From positions 186,001 to 250,000 of the forward strand of contig DASYXT010000055.1 in NCBI GenBank assembly GCA_035934555.1: 64,000 bases of DNA, read 5' to 3'. Made by a program: the position numbers and the translations under genes. The first letter of the stretch is position 1. Each line of letters starts with the position of its first letter. The DNA comes from DASYXT01 sp035934555. GTDB taxonomy: Bacteria > Verrucomicrobiota > Verrucomicrobiia > Limisphaerales > UBA8199. Below are positions 26,420 through 34,598 of this stretch, piece by piece. The notes beneath the pieces were generated by a model. That model ran no database searches. It saw only the letters and a list, made by a program, of their open reading frames with translations, and was not told the DNA's origin.

Positions 26420-26806
26420 TCAATGGTTTCCCTCCACTGGATTCGCAAGCACGCTAGCAATGGCCATGCGCAGTTCCCGCAGGGTCACGGGTTTGTTCAC
26501 AATCGCATCCACGGGGTTGTCAGCATCCCGGCGCCGCTCATAAGCGGTAATCATCAGGATAGGCTGCTGTGGGGCCAGTGCTTTAATACGCACGGCCATC
26601 TCATTGCCTTTCATGACGGGCATTTCAAAGTCCGTGATGACGAGATCGAACTGGGCCTTGGCGAACCACTCGAGCGCCTCGGTCCCGTTGGTGGCCTCGG
26701 TGATCTCGTGCTCGTCGATTTCGAGCATCATCCGAAACGCGTTGCGCACATGGTTTTCGTCGTCCACGAGAAGAATGCGTTTGCCACGGAGCACAGGTGG
26801 TTCCAT
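26420..26806 (-). CDS. Stand-alone receiver-domain response regulator
   Basis: 128 residues, a complete CheY-like receiver: D15-D16 in ILLVDDENHV, phospho-acceptor D59 in LVITDFEMPVM, switch threonine in ILMITAYE and lysine in IVNKPVTL. There is no DNA-binding output domain and no kinase nearby, so its partner is unknown. No tight operon with the neighbouring genes. Confidence 0.9.
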   Translation of the reverse strand: MEPPVLRGKRILLVDDENHVRNAFRMMLEIDEHEITEATNGTEALEWFAKAQFDLVITDFEMPVMKGNEMAVRIKALAPQQPILMITAYERRRDADNPVDAIVNKPVTLRELRMAIASVLANPVEGNH

Positions 26807-27087
26807 TTCAGGCGCACATTAAGCGTCGCATCCCACCATTTTACAATTCCTATTTCGTTTGGACCGGCCAACTCCACCTGCCAACTCGCGCTGGCCCTCG
26901 GCGCATCCGCATTGATGCACGATGCTGCACGCTATAGTTTTTGACGTATGGCCGGGATAGTTGAGCCAGCCTCTCTTCCGAAGGGGAAACCTATGGGGAA
27001 TGGACCTGCTGGTGGATTGCGCCGGGCAGCGTCTGATTCCCAACCCCGCACACCCGGACGTTGCTGTAAGTAAGGTTAAATAGCGCC

Positions 27088-27438
27088 TCAACTTTGCGAC
27101 TGCTGTTTGATGTCCTGCAGGATTGTCAGTATCTCTTCCCTGAAGCTGGCGGGGGCGAGGACAACGCCCCACCCTTGGGTCTGAAAAATCCCATCGTAAG
27201 CGGAATCGTGGTAAGTCTGCATGATATGCGGGATTTCCCGGTCAGCGAGGATCGCATCTACCAACCCAGCCTGAACCTGATTGTCCAAAACCGCGATCCT
27301 TTCCAACCTCTCCTCATCGATGGTGGGCGCTGAAGCATGTTCCGCAACGGGCTGGGCCGCGACAAACTCCGTGCCGCACTCCCGGCAGCGAATCGCCTGA
27401 TTTTCGTTCTCTCGACCGCAATAGGTGCAAGTTTTCAT
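27088..27438 (-). CDS. Zinc-ribbon plus DUF2007-like signal-transducing domain protein
   Basis: 116 residues. Residues 4-22 form a zinc ribbon with two CXXC pairs (CTYCGREN and CRECGTEF). Residues 45-110 resemble the DUF2007/putative signal-transducing domain, with QAGLVDAILADREIPHIM and WGVVLAPASFREEI. Function is unknown for the family. It is preceded by a 280-bp gap (26807-27087) in which I see no gene. Confidence 0.75.
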   Translation of the reverse strand: MKTCTYCGRENENQAIRCRECGTEFVAAQPVAEHASAPTIDEERLERIAVLDNQVQAGLVDAILADREIPHIMQTYHDSAYDGIFQTQGWGVVLAPASFREEILTILQDIKQQSQS

Positions 27439-27561
27439 TTGAAGATTTCGGGTTCAAGAACGCGATGGTGCTCTCGTCCATCTGGCCAGAATAGAAGGCA
27501 TTCAGGACCTTGTGAAAAACGCTGTCTTGCGAATTGTAAATGCGAAACAGACAACCACACC

Positions 27562-27695
27562 ATGAAGTCGATTAAACTCTACCTCGGCCGGGATGTCCAC
27601 AAAACTCCATCACCTCCATCGCCATCGCGGAGGTGGAACGCAACAGCAAGATCCGCCGCTTTGGCACTGTCACCAACCAAAGCTTTTTCCGTTGA
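27562..27695 (+). pseudogene. N-terminal remnant of an IS110-family transposase
   Basis: The frame opens MKSIKLYLGRDVHK, and after a one-base shift at the K codon continues SIAIAEVERNSKIRRFGTVT before a stop. Intact IS110 DEDD transposases begin with MK..LYVGLDVHKxSIxIA..E, where the D of DVHK is the first catalytic residue. Here the expected GLD is GRD, the frame is broken and everything after about residue 42 is gone. No terminal repeats are evident, as is normal for IS110. Confidence 0.65.
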
Positions 27696-27872
27696 GCTGC
27701 TGGGACGCGCCCTGGTGGTGCAGAGCGCGTCCGGAGCAGCGACGCCCGACACAATTCGGCCAAAGTTTAAGATGTCAAAGAGCACTGGCCGGAGGTGGCG
27801 CGACTTGAAAGCCGTGACCGGACCGGTCGAAAGTTGAGTGGATTACTTAGGATTGGCTATTTCTGAATTTCC

Positions 27873-27934
27873 AACCCGGATTAACCCGGATCAACCCGGA
27901 TTAAGCCGGATTTTAACTCGGATCAACCCGGATC
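27873..27934. repeat. Degenerate 10-bp array A (TYAACCCGGA words)
   Basis: Consecutive words on the plus strand are TTAACCCGGA, TCAACCCGGA, TTAAGCCGGA, TTTTAACTCGGA and TCAACCCGGA, preceded by CCAACCCGGA. Spacing is 10 bp except for one 12-bp unit. On the minus strand the word is TCCGGGTTRA. The word matches that of array B at 37591-37690 (TCAACCTGGA, TTTTTAACTTGGA), although the flanks are unrelated. Confidence 0.85.
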
Positions 27935-28040
27935 GCAGTCGGAGCAAATGCAGGCGGCAGGGCCGGCTTCAGGGCGGCGGTGGTGGTCGGCACCGGCGTT
28001 CTGAATGATGGGGAGGGGGGTGGCTTGGGGGTGTACAGCC

Positions 28041-28129
28041 GTCCCATCGTCCCAAGGCCGGTAAATACGGGCGATTTTGATTTTGTGTCCGTCCCAGCGT
28101 GCGTCCCGGTAGCGTCCCAGCGTCCCGCG
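28041..28129. repeat. Cluster of GTCCC-word repeats
   Basis: GTCCCATCGTCCCAAGG at 28041 and then GTCCCAGCGT, GCGTCCCGGTA, GCGTCCCAGC and GTCCCGCG between 28091 and 28129. Spacing is 8-12 bp. It is on the same side of array A and may be a diverged block of the same mosaic. Confidence 0.6.
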
Positions 28130-28479
28130 CGGCCGGAGAACTGAGCCAAAGGCTGAGGGACAAGGTGGGATTGGCCTCGATGCCGGTCGGTAGAATCTGA
28201 CTAACATGTCTATCTTCTGTCTGCCGAGAATGAGTCGGCTTGTGGGCTGCCGGGCGGTCGAATATCGACGGCGAAGGCAACCGGTAAACGGTCGAAAGCA
28301 AATGGAGCATTTAATGTTCCAACTGAACAACGTAAGGGCCGACCCCAGCGAGTGACTGACAGCTTTTTCCATAAGTGCCGCCGTAATCATGACGAAAGTC
28401 GTGGATGCCAAAGTAAAGCTGGTTTGTTGGCGCTCTCGAGCTTGTGAGGGGCAGCAAATGTCGCATGTTGAGATGCGGC

Positions 28480-28537
28480 CCAGATGCTCCTCGGGGGTAA
28501 GCCTGACGGTCCAGATGCTCCTCGGGGGTAAGCCTGA
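28480..28537 (+). repeat. Two direct copies of a 27-bp unit
   Basis: CCAGATGCTCCTCGGGGGTA followed by AGCCTGA occurs identically at 28480-28506 and 28511-28537, separated by CGGT (31-bp period). No open frame gives it coding sense. Probably a recent slippage or recombination product. Confidence 0.9.
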
Positions 28538-28641
28538 GTGCGGTGATCGGCCAAACCCAATCAGCTTTTAAGGGCGAATCGACGCACTAGAAACCTGGGT
28601 TGACCGGATTCGGAAGAGGAGGAAGATTTAGAGCTTATTTT

Positions 28642-29547
28642 TTAATCCGTCCAAGTTGTAATGATGGTCCCATCTAGGCGCATCGAAACGTAGTAATGCT
28701 GGGCAATTGAAGGTGGCATCATATCGTAATGGAACGTTACTAACCAATGTCCCCGATGGAGTGCTCTAGTAAGGTTCAGTGAATTGATAACCTGCTCTGT
28801 TGGATCATTCCGCGCCACGATGATTTCGGTTAGGCTAAGAGAGGCAACGTCATATTTCTTAAAGAGATGGTGCATAGCACGCTGTGATTCCGCGGAGAGG
28901 TCTAATGGAAATGGCTGAAGTGAGGGTTCCCACTGGACCTGAGACAGAGGCGTCGGGAGTTCTCCTTGCGCATCGGACAAGTTGTTGGACGGGCTTTGTG
29001 CTAGCGGATTAAGGCTGTCGTTGACGTCAAGGTGAGCCTCGTCCGACATGGTGTTTTCTGCAGTTAACGGTCTAGAGATGCGCTTCGAGGCGAATGAGCC
29101 GTCCAATAGCATCACTGTATGCTTCTCATATCGAAATCGTGGATTAACAGGAAGCATCATAAACGAGCAGACAATGATCCACTGGTTGGAATAAGCTGAA
29201 GGATCTCCTCCTGGGTGCGGAAGTTTCCACCGAGGAAAAGCTATGCGATGAATTCTCAAGTCAACAAGTCTGAGCTCGTTTGTAAGGTGGTCCTCCACTG
29301 CAATGAAAGATTTTGCTTCGTTGACGGCGGCTTCCAGCTTGACGGGAAATGCCTGACCTTCGCCCTCCCATCTGACGCGTGAGGGGAGTTTCACCCAGGG
29401 CACGGAAAACGTGCAGAGTCCCTGGGGATCCGGTAAAGCCACGAGGAACAGTTGGTCGGCAGCACGTATTGCTGGGCACGGGATTATTGTAAGGGCGAGC
29501 ATCGTCGGAACTAAGCTGAGGATTTTTACTGTTGGTTTTTTCCGCAT
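28642..29547 (-). CDS. Secreted hypothetical protein
   Basis: 301 residues with a clear signal peptide (lysines at 3-4, hydrophobic core to about 24, AIRAAD cleavage region). I recognise no domain. The mature part is soluble, with FPRWKLPHPGGDPSAYSNQW in the centre and a C-terminal half rich in Leu and Asn. Base composition is more AT-rich than the neighbours, and the gene directly follows an Rhs fragment whose last codons overlap its start by 22 bp. That suggests cargo acquired behind an Rhs element. An AAAGGA about 12 bp before the ATG fits a ribosome-binding site. Confidence 0.65.
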   Translation of the reverse strand: MRKKPTVKILSLVPTMLALTIIPCPAIRAADQLFLVALPDPQGLCTFSVPWVKLPSRVRWEGEGQAFPVKLEAAVNEAKSFIAVEDHLTNELRLVDLRIHRIAFPRWKLPHPGGDPSAYSNQWIIVCSFMMLPVNPRFRYEKHTVMLLDGSFASKRISRPLTAENTMSDEAHLDVNDSLNPLAQSPSNNLSDAQGELPTPLSQVQWEPSLQPFPLDLSAESQRAMHHLFKKYDVASLSLTEIIVARNDPTEQVINSLNLTRALHRGHWLVTFHYDMMPPSIAQHYYVSMRLDGTIITTWTD

Positions 29548-29867
29548 TCTTCTGGTCCTTTGTCATTCATCTGCGTCAGGCGCTTCAAGAAGTCGCACTG
29601 TTTGGTCGTGGTGATGGGCGCTACGCCATTGTTCGCGAAACTAATTTGACTGACCAAAAGTGAATTGGCAAGGTAATAATACGTGACGGAATACGGGGCG
29701 TTCTGCGCCAAAAAGATTGTTACCCACGAGGGGGTGACCGATTCCGGTGAATAGGTCGTTGCGCCAAATTCCGAAAAGGGGTCGCCCATTAGGGCGGGTG
29801 TCAACCGGTAAAAAAGTTTCCGTTTCCCCATCTTAAATTCTTCATTTCTTCGGGGTTGACTCACCAC
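29526..29867 (-). pseudogene. Rhs/YD-repeat fragment
   Basis: 113 codons (or 102 from an internal ATG). The stretch NAPYSVTYYYLANSLLVSQI, then TTTKQCDFLKRLTQM, looks like an internal Rhs segment of verrucomicrobial YD proteins (typically TKQYDFLNRLT, judged from memory). There is no signal peptide and no N-terminal repeats, and the frame ends abruptly after NDKGPEECGKNQQ, inside the translation-initiation region of the next gene. Best read as the debris of an Rhs gene cut on both sides. Confidence 0.5.
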
Positions 29868-29977
29868 TGCCGAGAAACGGGTTTTGCAACGCGTTACTCG
29901 AACCTGTCATTTCGTCTGTCTCGATTCGGATCGCTCTTCGGCGGTCTCTGCTCGTGCCGAGGCGTGCGAGGCGGGGC

Positions 29978-30018
29978 GAAAGCGCCAGAGGGCTGGCGCA
30001 GTCCACGACGCTGGCGCG
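29978..30018. repeat. REP-like element, family 2
   Basis: GAAAGCGCCAGAGGG then CTGGCGCAGTCCA, followed by CGACGCTGGCGCG. GCGCCAG/CTGGCGC form a 7-bp hairpin with an AGGG loop. The same unit with the same trailing ACGCTGGCGCG occurs inverted at 59594-59673. Confidence 0.85.
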
Positions 30019-30160
30019 AAGCACTTGCTCCACGACGCTGTGTGATGCTGATGTGAAGGCGCAGGGGCGGCCGGTGCTGCAGACGGGCGAGCTGATTGTA
30101 CCCAAGTTTCGAACGCCAGCGCGGCTGGGGATTTACCGGAAATTCTGTGCGTAACACATC

Positions 30161-30199
30161 GCTGCGGACAGGAATGTCTGAGAGGGATGTCCGCGCTCC
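30161..30199. repeat. REP-like element, family 1, long-core variant
   Basis: GCTGCGGACA at 30161 and TGTCCGCGCTCC ending at 30199-30200 are the family 1 arms. The TTTA core is replaced by about 18 nt (GGAATGTCTGAGAGGGA). Confidence 0.7.
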
Positions 30200-30217
30200 A
30201 CTGAGGTACTACCCAAA

Positions 30218-33200
30218 TCACCTCAGCTCCAGGTACGCCCGGCTGCCCTGTGCTTTCACGTTGGCACCCTGGCTTTGGCCCAGGAAGATGCGCTCAGGCT
30301 CGACCTTGCCGTTTTGGATGAGGTACTCCCGGACGGCCTTGACCCGTGCATCGGCCAGCATTCGAAAATCGTCCTGGCCGATGTGGATGCTGTTCAGCAG
30401 CCCCTGTTCGAGGGCGTCGCCCGGGCCGGGTGGGGGGCTTTTTCCGCCGCCGGCAGTCGGTGGGAGCAAGTGCGGCGTAACAGAGGTTTTCTCGAGCAAG
30501 GCGGTCGCGCCCTTATCGGGTGGGGCGGGGCGCAAGTCGGCCAATAATTGTTCCGGGGACTGGGCGGCGCCCCCCACAGAGACGGGGAGGTTGGTGTTAA
30601 GTTCGCCCTTGGCCAGGGCCTGGGTAAAAAGCTCCTTGAGCCAGCGCAGCCGCTCGTCGGGAGAAAGCGTAACCATGTCGGCAGTCATCGTTTCGCGGTC
30701 GGCCTTGCGGAGGGACATCCATTTGGCGGTACGCAGGCGTTTTTCAAGAGCGAGACGGCGCAGGCCGTCGCGATCGGCATCGGGCTCGACGCTGCCCTGG
30801 ATTTCGAGCTGCAGGCCGGGGCGTTGGTACAGGCCTTTGGCGAGCGCATCGAGCTTATCGGCGTTCTGGATGGTCGCGCTGCCGGCGGCAAAATCCTGGT
30901 AACTCAGCTCTTCGCCATGGCCGCCGAACACAGCGCTCAGCGCGGCAAAAGGCGAGGTGACAATCTTGGTCAGCACGTTCACCACCGCGCGGACAATCAC
31001 CTTGTGCAGGCGAAACTGGGGGTCATCGAGGCTGCCTTCGATCGGCACGTCGAGTTTGATCTTCCCCTCGCGGTCCTTGAGAATTGCGACCGCGAGGCGG
31101 ACCGGCAGCTTGGTGGCATCGGGGCTGTCGACCTTGTCGCCGAAGGTGAAGCGGTCCAGCTCAATTAGGTTCTGCGACTGGATACGCCGGTTGTAAATGT
31201 GGTAATCCAGGTCCATCGCCAGCTTGCCCTGGAGCAAGCGATATCCCGCGAACCGGCCGATGTACGGACTGGTTGGCGTCAAATCAACATTGCGGACGGT
31301 TATCTTGAACTCGTTGGTGACGGCGGATGCGTCCGGAGCCGGAGACGGCGCCGCGCCCGACTGCAACGACGCCAGGTTGAGCTTGCCGGTGACTTCCACC
31401 GGGCCAATTCCCTCGACGCTTGCGTGCAACGCGACATCCGCACGCCCAATAGCTTTGGAAGAAAGGCCAGAGATCGTGCCCCCGGCCTTCTGAATAGAGA
31501 GCTCAACGCTGGGCGAGACAGACCGATCCGTGAAACGCACCTGTGCGTTTGAGAGTACCACGGCATCGATGGTGACGGTGGGCAACGTGAGCCCCGGCCG
31601 GGTGCCAAGCGTTGAAACCGGCGGCGCGGCCTGGCTAACCGGGGGCGGGATAGGCGCTGCACTGGCCCCGGCCTGAGGCTGGGCCGTCTCGGCAGCATTT
31701 GTGTTCGAGAGCCGCAGCGCCGTCAGCAAGTTAATGGTGTGGTTGGTCTCGATGGCCGCCCGTACATACGCATCGTCCACGTCCACCTGCTTAATCGCCA
31801 CCTGCGGTGGGTCGAGCCCGGCCTGGATACCCGACACGCGTACCGAACTCCACTTCACCAGGTCCTCGCCCAGGACGCCGTCCACAGTCGAGAAGTCATC
31901 CAGACGGACGTCACCCTGGAACATGACCTCGGGCAGTTGGTCCGACCGGGCGCGCAGGCGCACCTCACTGTCCATGCTTAACTTGCTGCCGAGGATGAAC
32001 ACATCGAGCTTAGGTTCGAGGTAAGGGTCCAGCGGTTTGAGTTCAAGCCGGTCCAGGTCAAGGTGCAAATCGGCCGCCAGTGGGGCGAGCGAGGCTTCGA
32101 GGCGGGTTTTAATCGCACCGTTGGTGTTCCAGCGCAGCGCCAGCGTTGCCATGAAATTGCTCCCGGGCAGGTTCGAGATGTCCCGGGCCGAGAGCTGGAT
32201 ATTATCCAGGTCCAGGCGAACCGGCCGGGCGGTAGCGAGGTCTTCGAGGTGCAGCGCGCAATCCTGGAAATCCACCGCGCGCACGGTCGCGCTCCACGTG
32301 TTGGTGCTGTTGAGCAGGAGCGCGGCGGCATTGGTGACGCCTTCCAACAGCAGCAGCACGCCTTCAGGCACGTGCGCCCCCGGCTCCGCGGGCTGGGACG
32401 CCTCCAGCACGTTGATAGCGTTATCCGAATCTCGGCGCAGGGAAAGTCGCGCGCCGCTTGCCCGCACCGAGCCGACTTCCGCGCGGCGCGCTTGCGTATC
32501 GGCGCTCACGCCAGTGACCGCCAACTCAGGCACCGAGACCAGGTCCGGCCCGGTGTCGGACTCGGCGACCCGGAAGGAGTTGAGATGGAGGGCCGTATTG
32601 GTGACCCAGGCGACGCGGTTGGTCGCGCTCAGTTCGAAGTGGTAACTGGACTGCAGCCCGACGGTCCCTGCTTTGATGCGGAAGCGGACGAAATCCTGAT
32701 AAAGCGGCGCGTATTTGTTCAGAGCGAGGTTATCCAGGGAAAAATCTCCCGCTGAGCGGAGCGGGTCGAGATAGAAGTAGCCGCTCCAGGAGAATTTCTC
32801 GCCGGCATCGGTTTTTCCGGCCACTGAATATGGGTTTTTGTTGGCGGGATCGGTGCGGAAATTAAGCAAGGTGACGTCAATCGGCCCGAGCGAGCGCTCG
32901 AAGGGAGTGCGCGGAGTAAGATCGGTCAAGGCAGCAGCGGCGCGCTGAATGCGGAACTGATCGATCCGCAGCGCCAGTGGCTTGGGCGGCCGTGCCGGGG
33001 GAGCGTTGCTGGAGAACTTCGCCACGAGGTCCGAGAAATTAAATGTGTAATCCCGGTTCACCTGCACCCGGATGAACGGCTTGACCATCCGGACCTCCTT
33101 GAATACCCAGGGATGCCCCAGAAAGGACACCAGTTGGAAATTCGCATAGGCTTCGTCGCAGGAAACAAAGGGCCGGCCGTCTTTGTCCTGGACGAGCAGG

Positions 33201-33427
33201 CCGCGAACGGTGGCCGAGAGGACAAAAGGATTGAGTTTCACCGCTTGAATGGAGACCGGCCGGCCAAGCTGTCGCGCAAGCTGCCGGGTGGCCACCGCGC
33301 GAATGATCGGCGGCAGCACCAGGAACCCAATCACCGTATAGGCCAACACCAGCCCCGCCGCCCACAGCAACCGCCTGCGCGCCGCCGACGAGAGCAGGCT
33401 CACCAGTGGCAATTTCGAGAAGTGCAT
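30218..33427 (-). CDS. DUF748 (AsmA-like) envelope protein
   Basis: 1069 residues from the ATG at 33427; a longer frame to 33541 runs through a REP half-element and is rejected. One N-terminal membrane anchor (about 18-41, LLWAAGLVLAYTVIGFLVLP) is followed by a very long periplasmic region. Residues after the anchor (RQLARQLGRPVSIQAVKLNP) are the AsmA/DUF748 signature, and VKPFIRVQVNRDYTFNFSDL is a strong family block. The C-terminal third has the conserved FTFGDKVDSPDATKLPVRLA and the NGKVEPERIFLGQ ending. Related AsmA-like proteins carry lipid between membranes; that role here is inference. Confidence 0.9.
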   Translation of the reverse strand: MHFSKLPLVSLLSSAARRRLLWAAGLVLAYTVIGFLVLPPIIRAVATRQLARQLGRPVSIQAVKLNPFVLSATVRGLLVQDKDGRPFVSCDEAYANFQLVSFLGHPWVFKEVRMVKPFIRVQVNRDYTFNFSDLVAKFSSNAPPARPPKPLALRIDQFRIQRAAAALTDLTPRTPFERSLGPIDVTLLNFRTDPANKNPYSVAGKTDAGEKFSWSGYFYLDPLRSAGDFSLDNLALNKYAPLYQDFVRFRIKAGTVGLQSSYHFELSATNRVAWVTNTALHLNSFRVAESDTGPDLVSVPELAVTGVSADTQARRAEVGSVRASGARLSLRRDSDNAINVLEASQPAEPGAHVPEGVLLLLEGVTNAAALLLNSTNTWSATVRAVDFQDCALHLEDLATARPVRLDLDNIQLSARDISNLPGSNFMATLALRWNTNGAIKTRLEASLAPLAADLHLDLDRLELKPLDPYLEPKLDVFILGSKLSMDSEVRLRARSDQLPEVMFQGDVRLDDFSTVDGVLGEDLVKWSSVRVSGIQAGLDPPQVAIKQVDVDDAYVRAAIETNHTINLLTALRLSNTNAAETAQPQAGASAAPIPPPVSQAAPPVSTLGTRPGLTLPTVTIDAVVLSNAQVRFTDRSVSPSVELSIQKAGGTISGLSSKAIGRADVALHASVEGIGPVEVTGKLNLASLQSGAAPSPAPDASAVTNEFKITVRNVDLTPTSPYIGRFAGYRLLQGKLAMDLDYHIYNRRIQSQNLIELDRFTFGDKVDSPDATKLPVRLAVAILKDREGKIKLDVPIEGSLDDPQFRLHKVIVRAVVNVLTKIVTSPFAALSAVFGGHGEELSYQDFAAGSATIQNADKLDALAKGLYQRPGLQLEIQGSVEPDADRDGLRRLALEKRLRTAKWMSLRKADRETMTADMVTLSPDERLRWLKELFTQALAKGELNTNLPVSVGGAAQSPEQLLADLRPAPPDKGATALLEKTSVTPHLLPPTAGGGKSPPPGPGDALEQGLLNSIHIGQDDFRMLADARVKAVREYLIQNGKVEPERIFLGQSQGANVKAQGSRAYLELR

Positions 33428-33470
33428 ATGAGTGGTGTCTACAAACCAACCACCAGGCCACGGCAAAGTC

Positions 33471-33492
33471 AAGCGGAGTGTCCGCGCTCCGG
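33471..33492. repeat. REP half-element
   Basis: AAGCGGAGTGTCCGCGCTCC corresponds to one arm of family 1. The 14-mer GCGGAGTGTCCGCG recurs inside the coding sequence at 37759-37772. A short CTGCGTCTTCGCGCCTTTGC repeat of the 44.0-44.1 kb type lies at about 33672-33691 in the same 290-bp gap. Confidence 0.6.
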
Positions 33493-33719
33493 TCTTGCGG
33501 CGCATCGGCGCGGTGGCTCGGTGTTCGGCCACATTCGCCAAGTCGATGTTCTAACAGTTTTTTTCGATTCGACTTTGTGCATGTGGCGCTCGAAGTATCA
33601 GTAGCGCATTGGAACTGATCTGATTGAAACTAAAGGCTGAATAATAAGCCGGCCGCTAAGCAAACACCACTCTGCGTCTTCGCGCCTTTGCGTTGATTTT
33701 CGGAAGCCCCGACCGCGAG

Positions 33720-34466
33720 TCAGAAATCGAACTGGGGCAGCCCGCGCGGGGTGATATGATTGGTCATAATAGCGAACTTGCGCCAGACAACGTGGTTATC
33801 GAGGAAACACACGTTGCCGCCAGCCGGCTGGCTGTTATCGAGGTGGGCGGTGCGCACCTTCGAGCCGCCCGCGCCGCCAATATTGATGTACCGGCGACCA
33901 CCAGAGGCCCCTAAGACGGAGATGGTGGCATCGACAATCATTTCGGTGTCTGAGACGCCGAGGGTCCCGCGGCCTTGCGTGATGCGCGTCACCATGTTGG
34001 TGCCGCCAATATAAGGGTCCTGATTGATGCTCGGCGCGTTGGGGAAAAGCCAGATGTAGCCCGTGACGACGTAATCCTGAAAGGCGCTCCAGGCATCGGG
34101 CGGCCCGTTGGCTGTGAAAAGGTAATATTCGTTCGGGCAATAGAAAATATCCTGGCGTTTGACGTTATCCAGCAGGTTACTGGCCGCGCCGCGGTACATG
34201 TCCCAGAACCAAACGCCGTAGTTTTGGAGGTCGGGCAATTTGTCGCGGTTATCATTGGCGTACATCAAGGTGGCGACGCCGAGTTGGTGCATGTTGCTCT
34301 TGCACTGAGTGCGTTTGGCCTGCTCCTTCGAGCGCGCGAGGGCCGGCAACAGCAGCGCCGCAAGAATCGCGATGATGGCGATAACCACTAACAGCTCGAT
34401 CAGTGTGAATGCCCAGCAGCGGCTCCAGCGCTGTCCCCTGGCAAACGGTTCTTGCTCCTGTTTCAT
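33720..34466 (-). CDS. Type II/IV pseudopilin-like protein (DUF1559-related)
   Basis: 248 residues. The prepilin leader ends at the GxxxxxE site: WAFTLIELLVVIAIIAILAA at residues 18-37, cleaved before F by a prepilin peptidase. The C-terminal part has GDTEM-like GVSDTEMIVDATI and NVCFLDNHVVWRKF, common in the planctomycete-verrucomicrobial 'H-X9-DG' pseudopilins. These occur in large paralogous sets and are presumed to form or sit in envelope filaments. Adjacent to a LamG surface protein in the same direction. Confidence 0.88.
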   Translation of the reverse strand: MKQEQEPFARGQRWSRCWAFTLIELLVVIAIIAILAALLLPALARSKEQAKRTQCKSNMHQLGVATLMYANDNRDKLPDLQNYGVWFWDMYRGAASNLLDNVKRQDIFYCPNEYYLFTANGPPDAWSAFQDYVVTGYIWLFPNAPSINQDPYIGGTNMVTRITQGRGTLGVSDTEMIVDATISVLGASGGRRYINIGGAGGSKVRTAHLDNSQPAGGNVCFLDNHVVWRKFAIMTNHITPRGLPQFDF

Positions 34467-34554
34467 AGTGTTCCGTTGGATGCCATTCCAGAATACAACC
34501 GGTTTGGCATTTGCGCTAATTCAGCCAGAACGCTCCCACGCTCCGAGGCTCCAC

Positions 34555-34586
34555 GACACACCGCCGACCTCGGCCGGCGGTGTGTC
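34555..34586 (-). terminator. 12-bp inverted repeat behind the LamG gene
   Basis: GACACACCGCCG at 34555-34566 and CGGCGGTGTGTC at 34575-34586 pair perfectly around 8 nt. It begins 13 bp after the stop of the LamG protein, the expected position for a terminator, but lacks a T-run. GTGTCCGCG at its edge again resembles REP arms. Confidence 0.55.
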
Positions 34587-34598
34587 CGCGAACAAAGG

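Larger units (their letters stand above)
27439..28641. other. Gene-poor decayed accessory stretch
   Basis: 1.2 kb without an intact gene. It holds an IS110-type remnant (27562-27695), a 10-bp-period array (27873-27934), a cluster of GTCCC words (28041-28129) and a tandem 27-bp repeat (28480-28537). The open frames across it are repeat translations without family character. Confidence 0.7.
29868..30217. other. Repeat-rich gap without genes
   Basis: 350 bp between the Rhs fragment and the DUF748 gene. It contains a family 2 REP (29978-30018) and a family 1 REP variant (30161-30199). I see no coding sequence. Confidence 0.7.
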
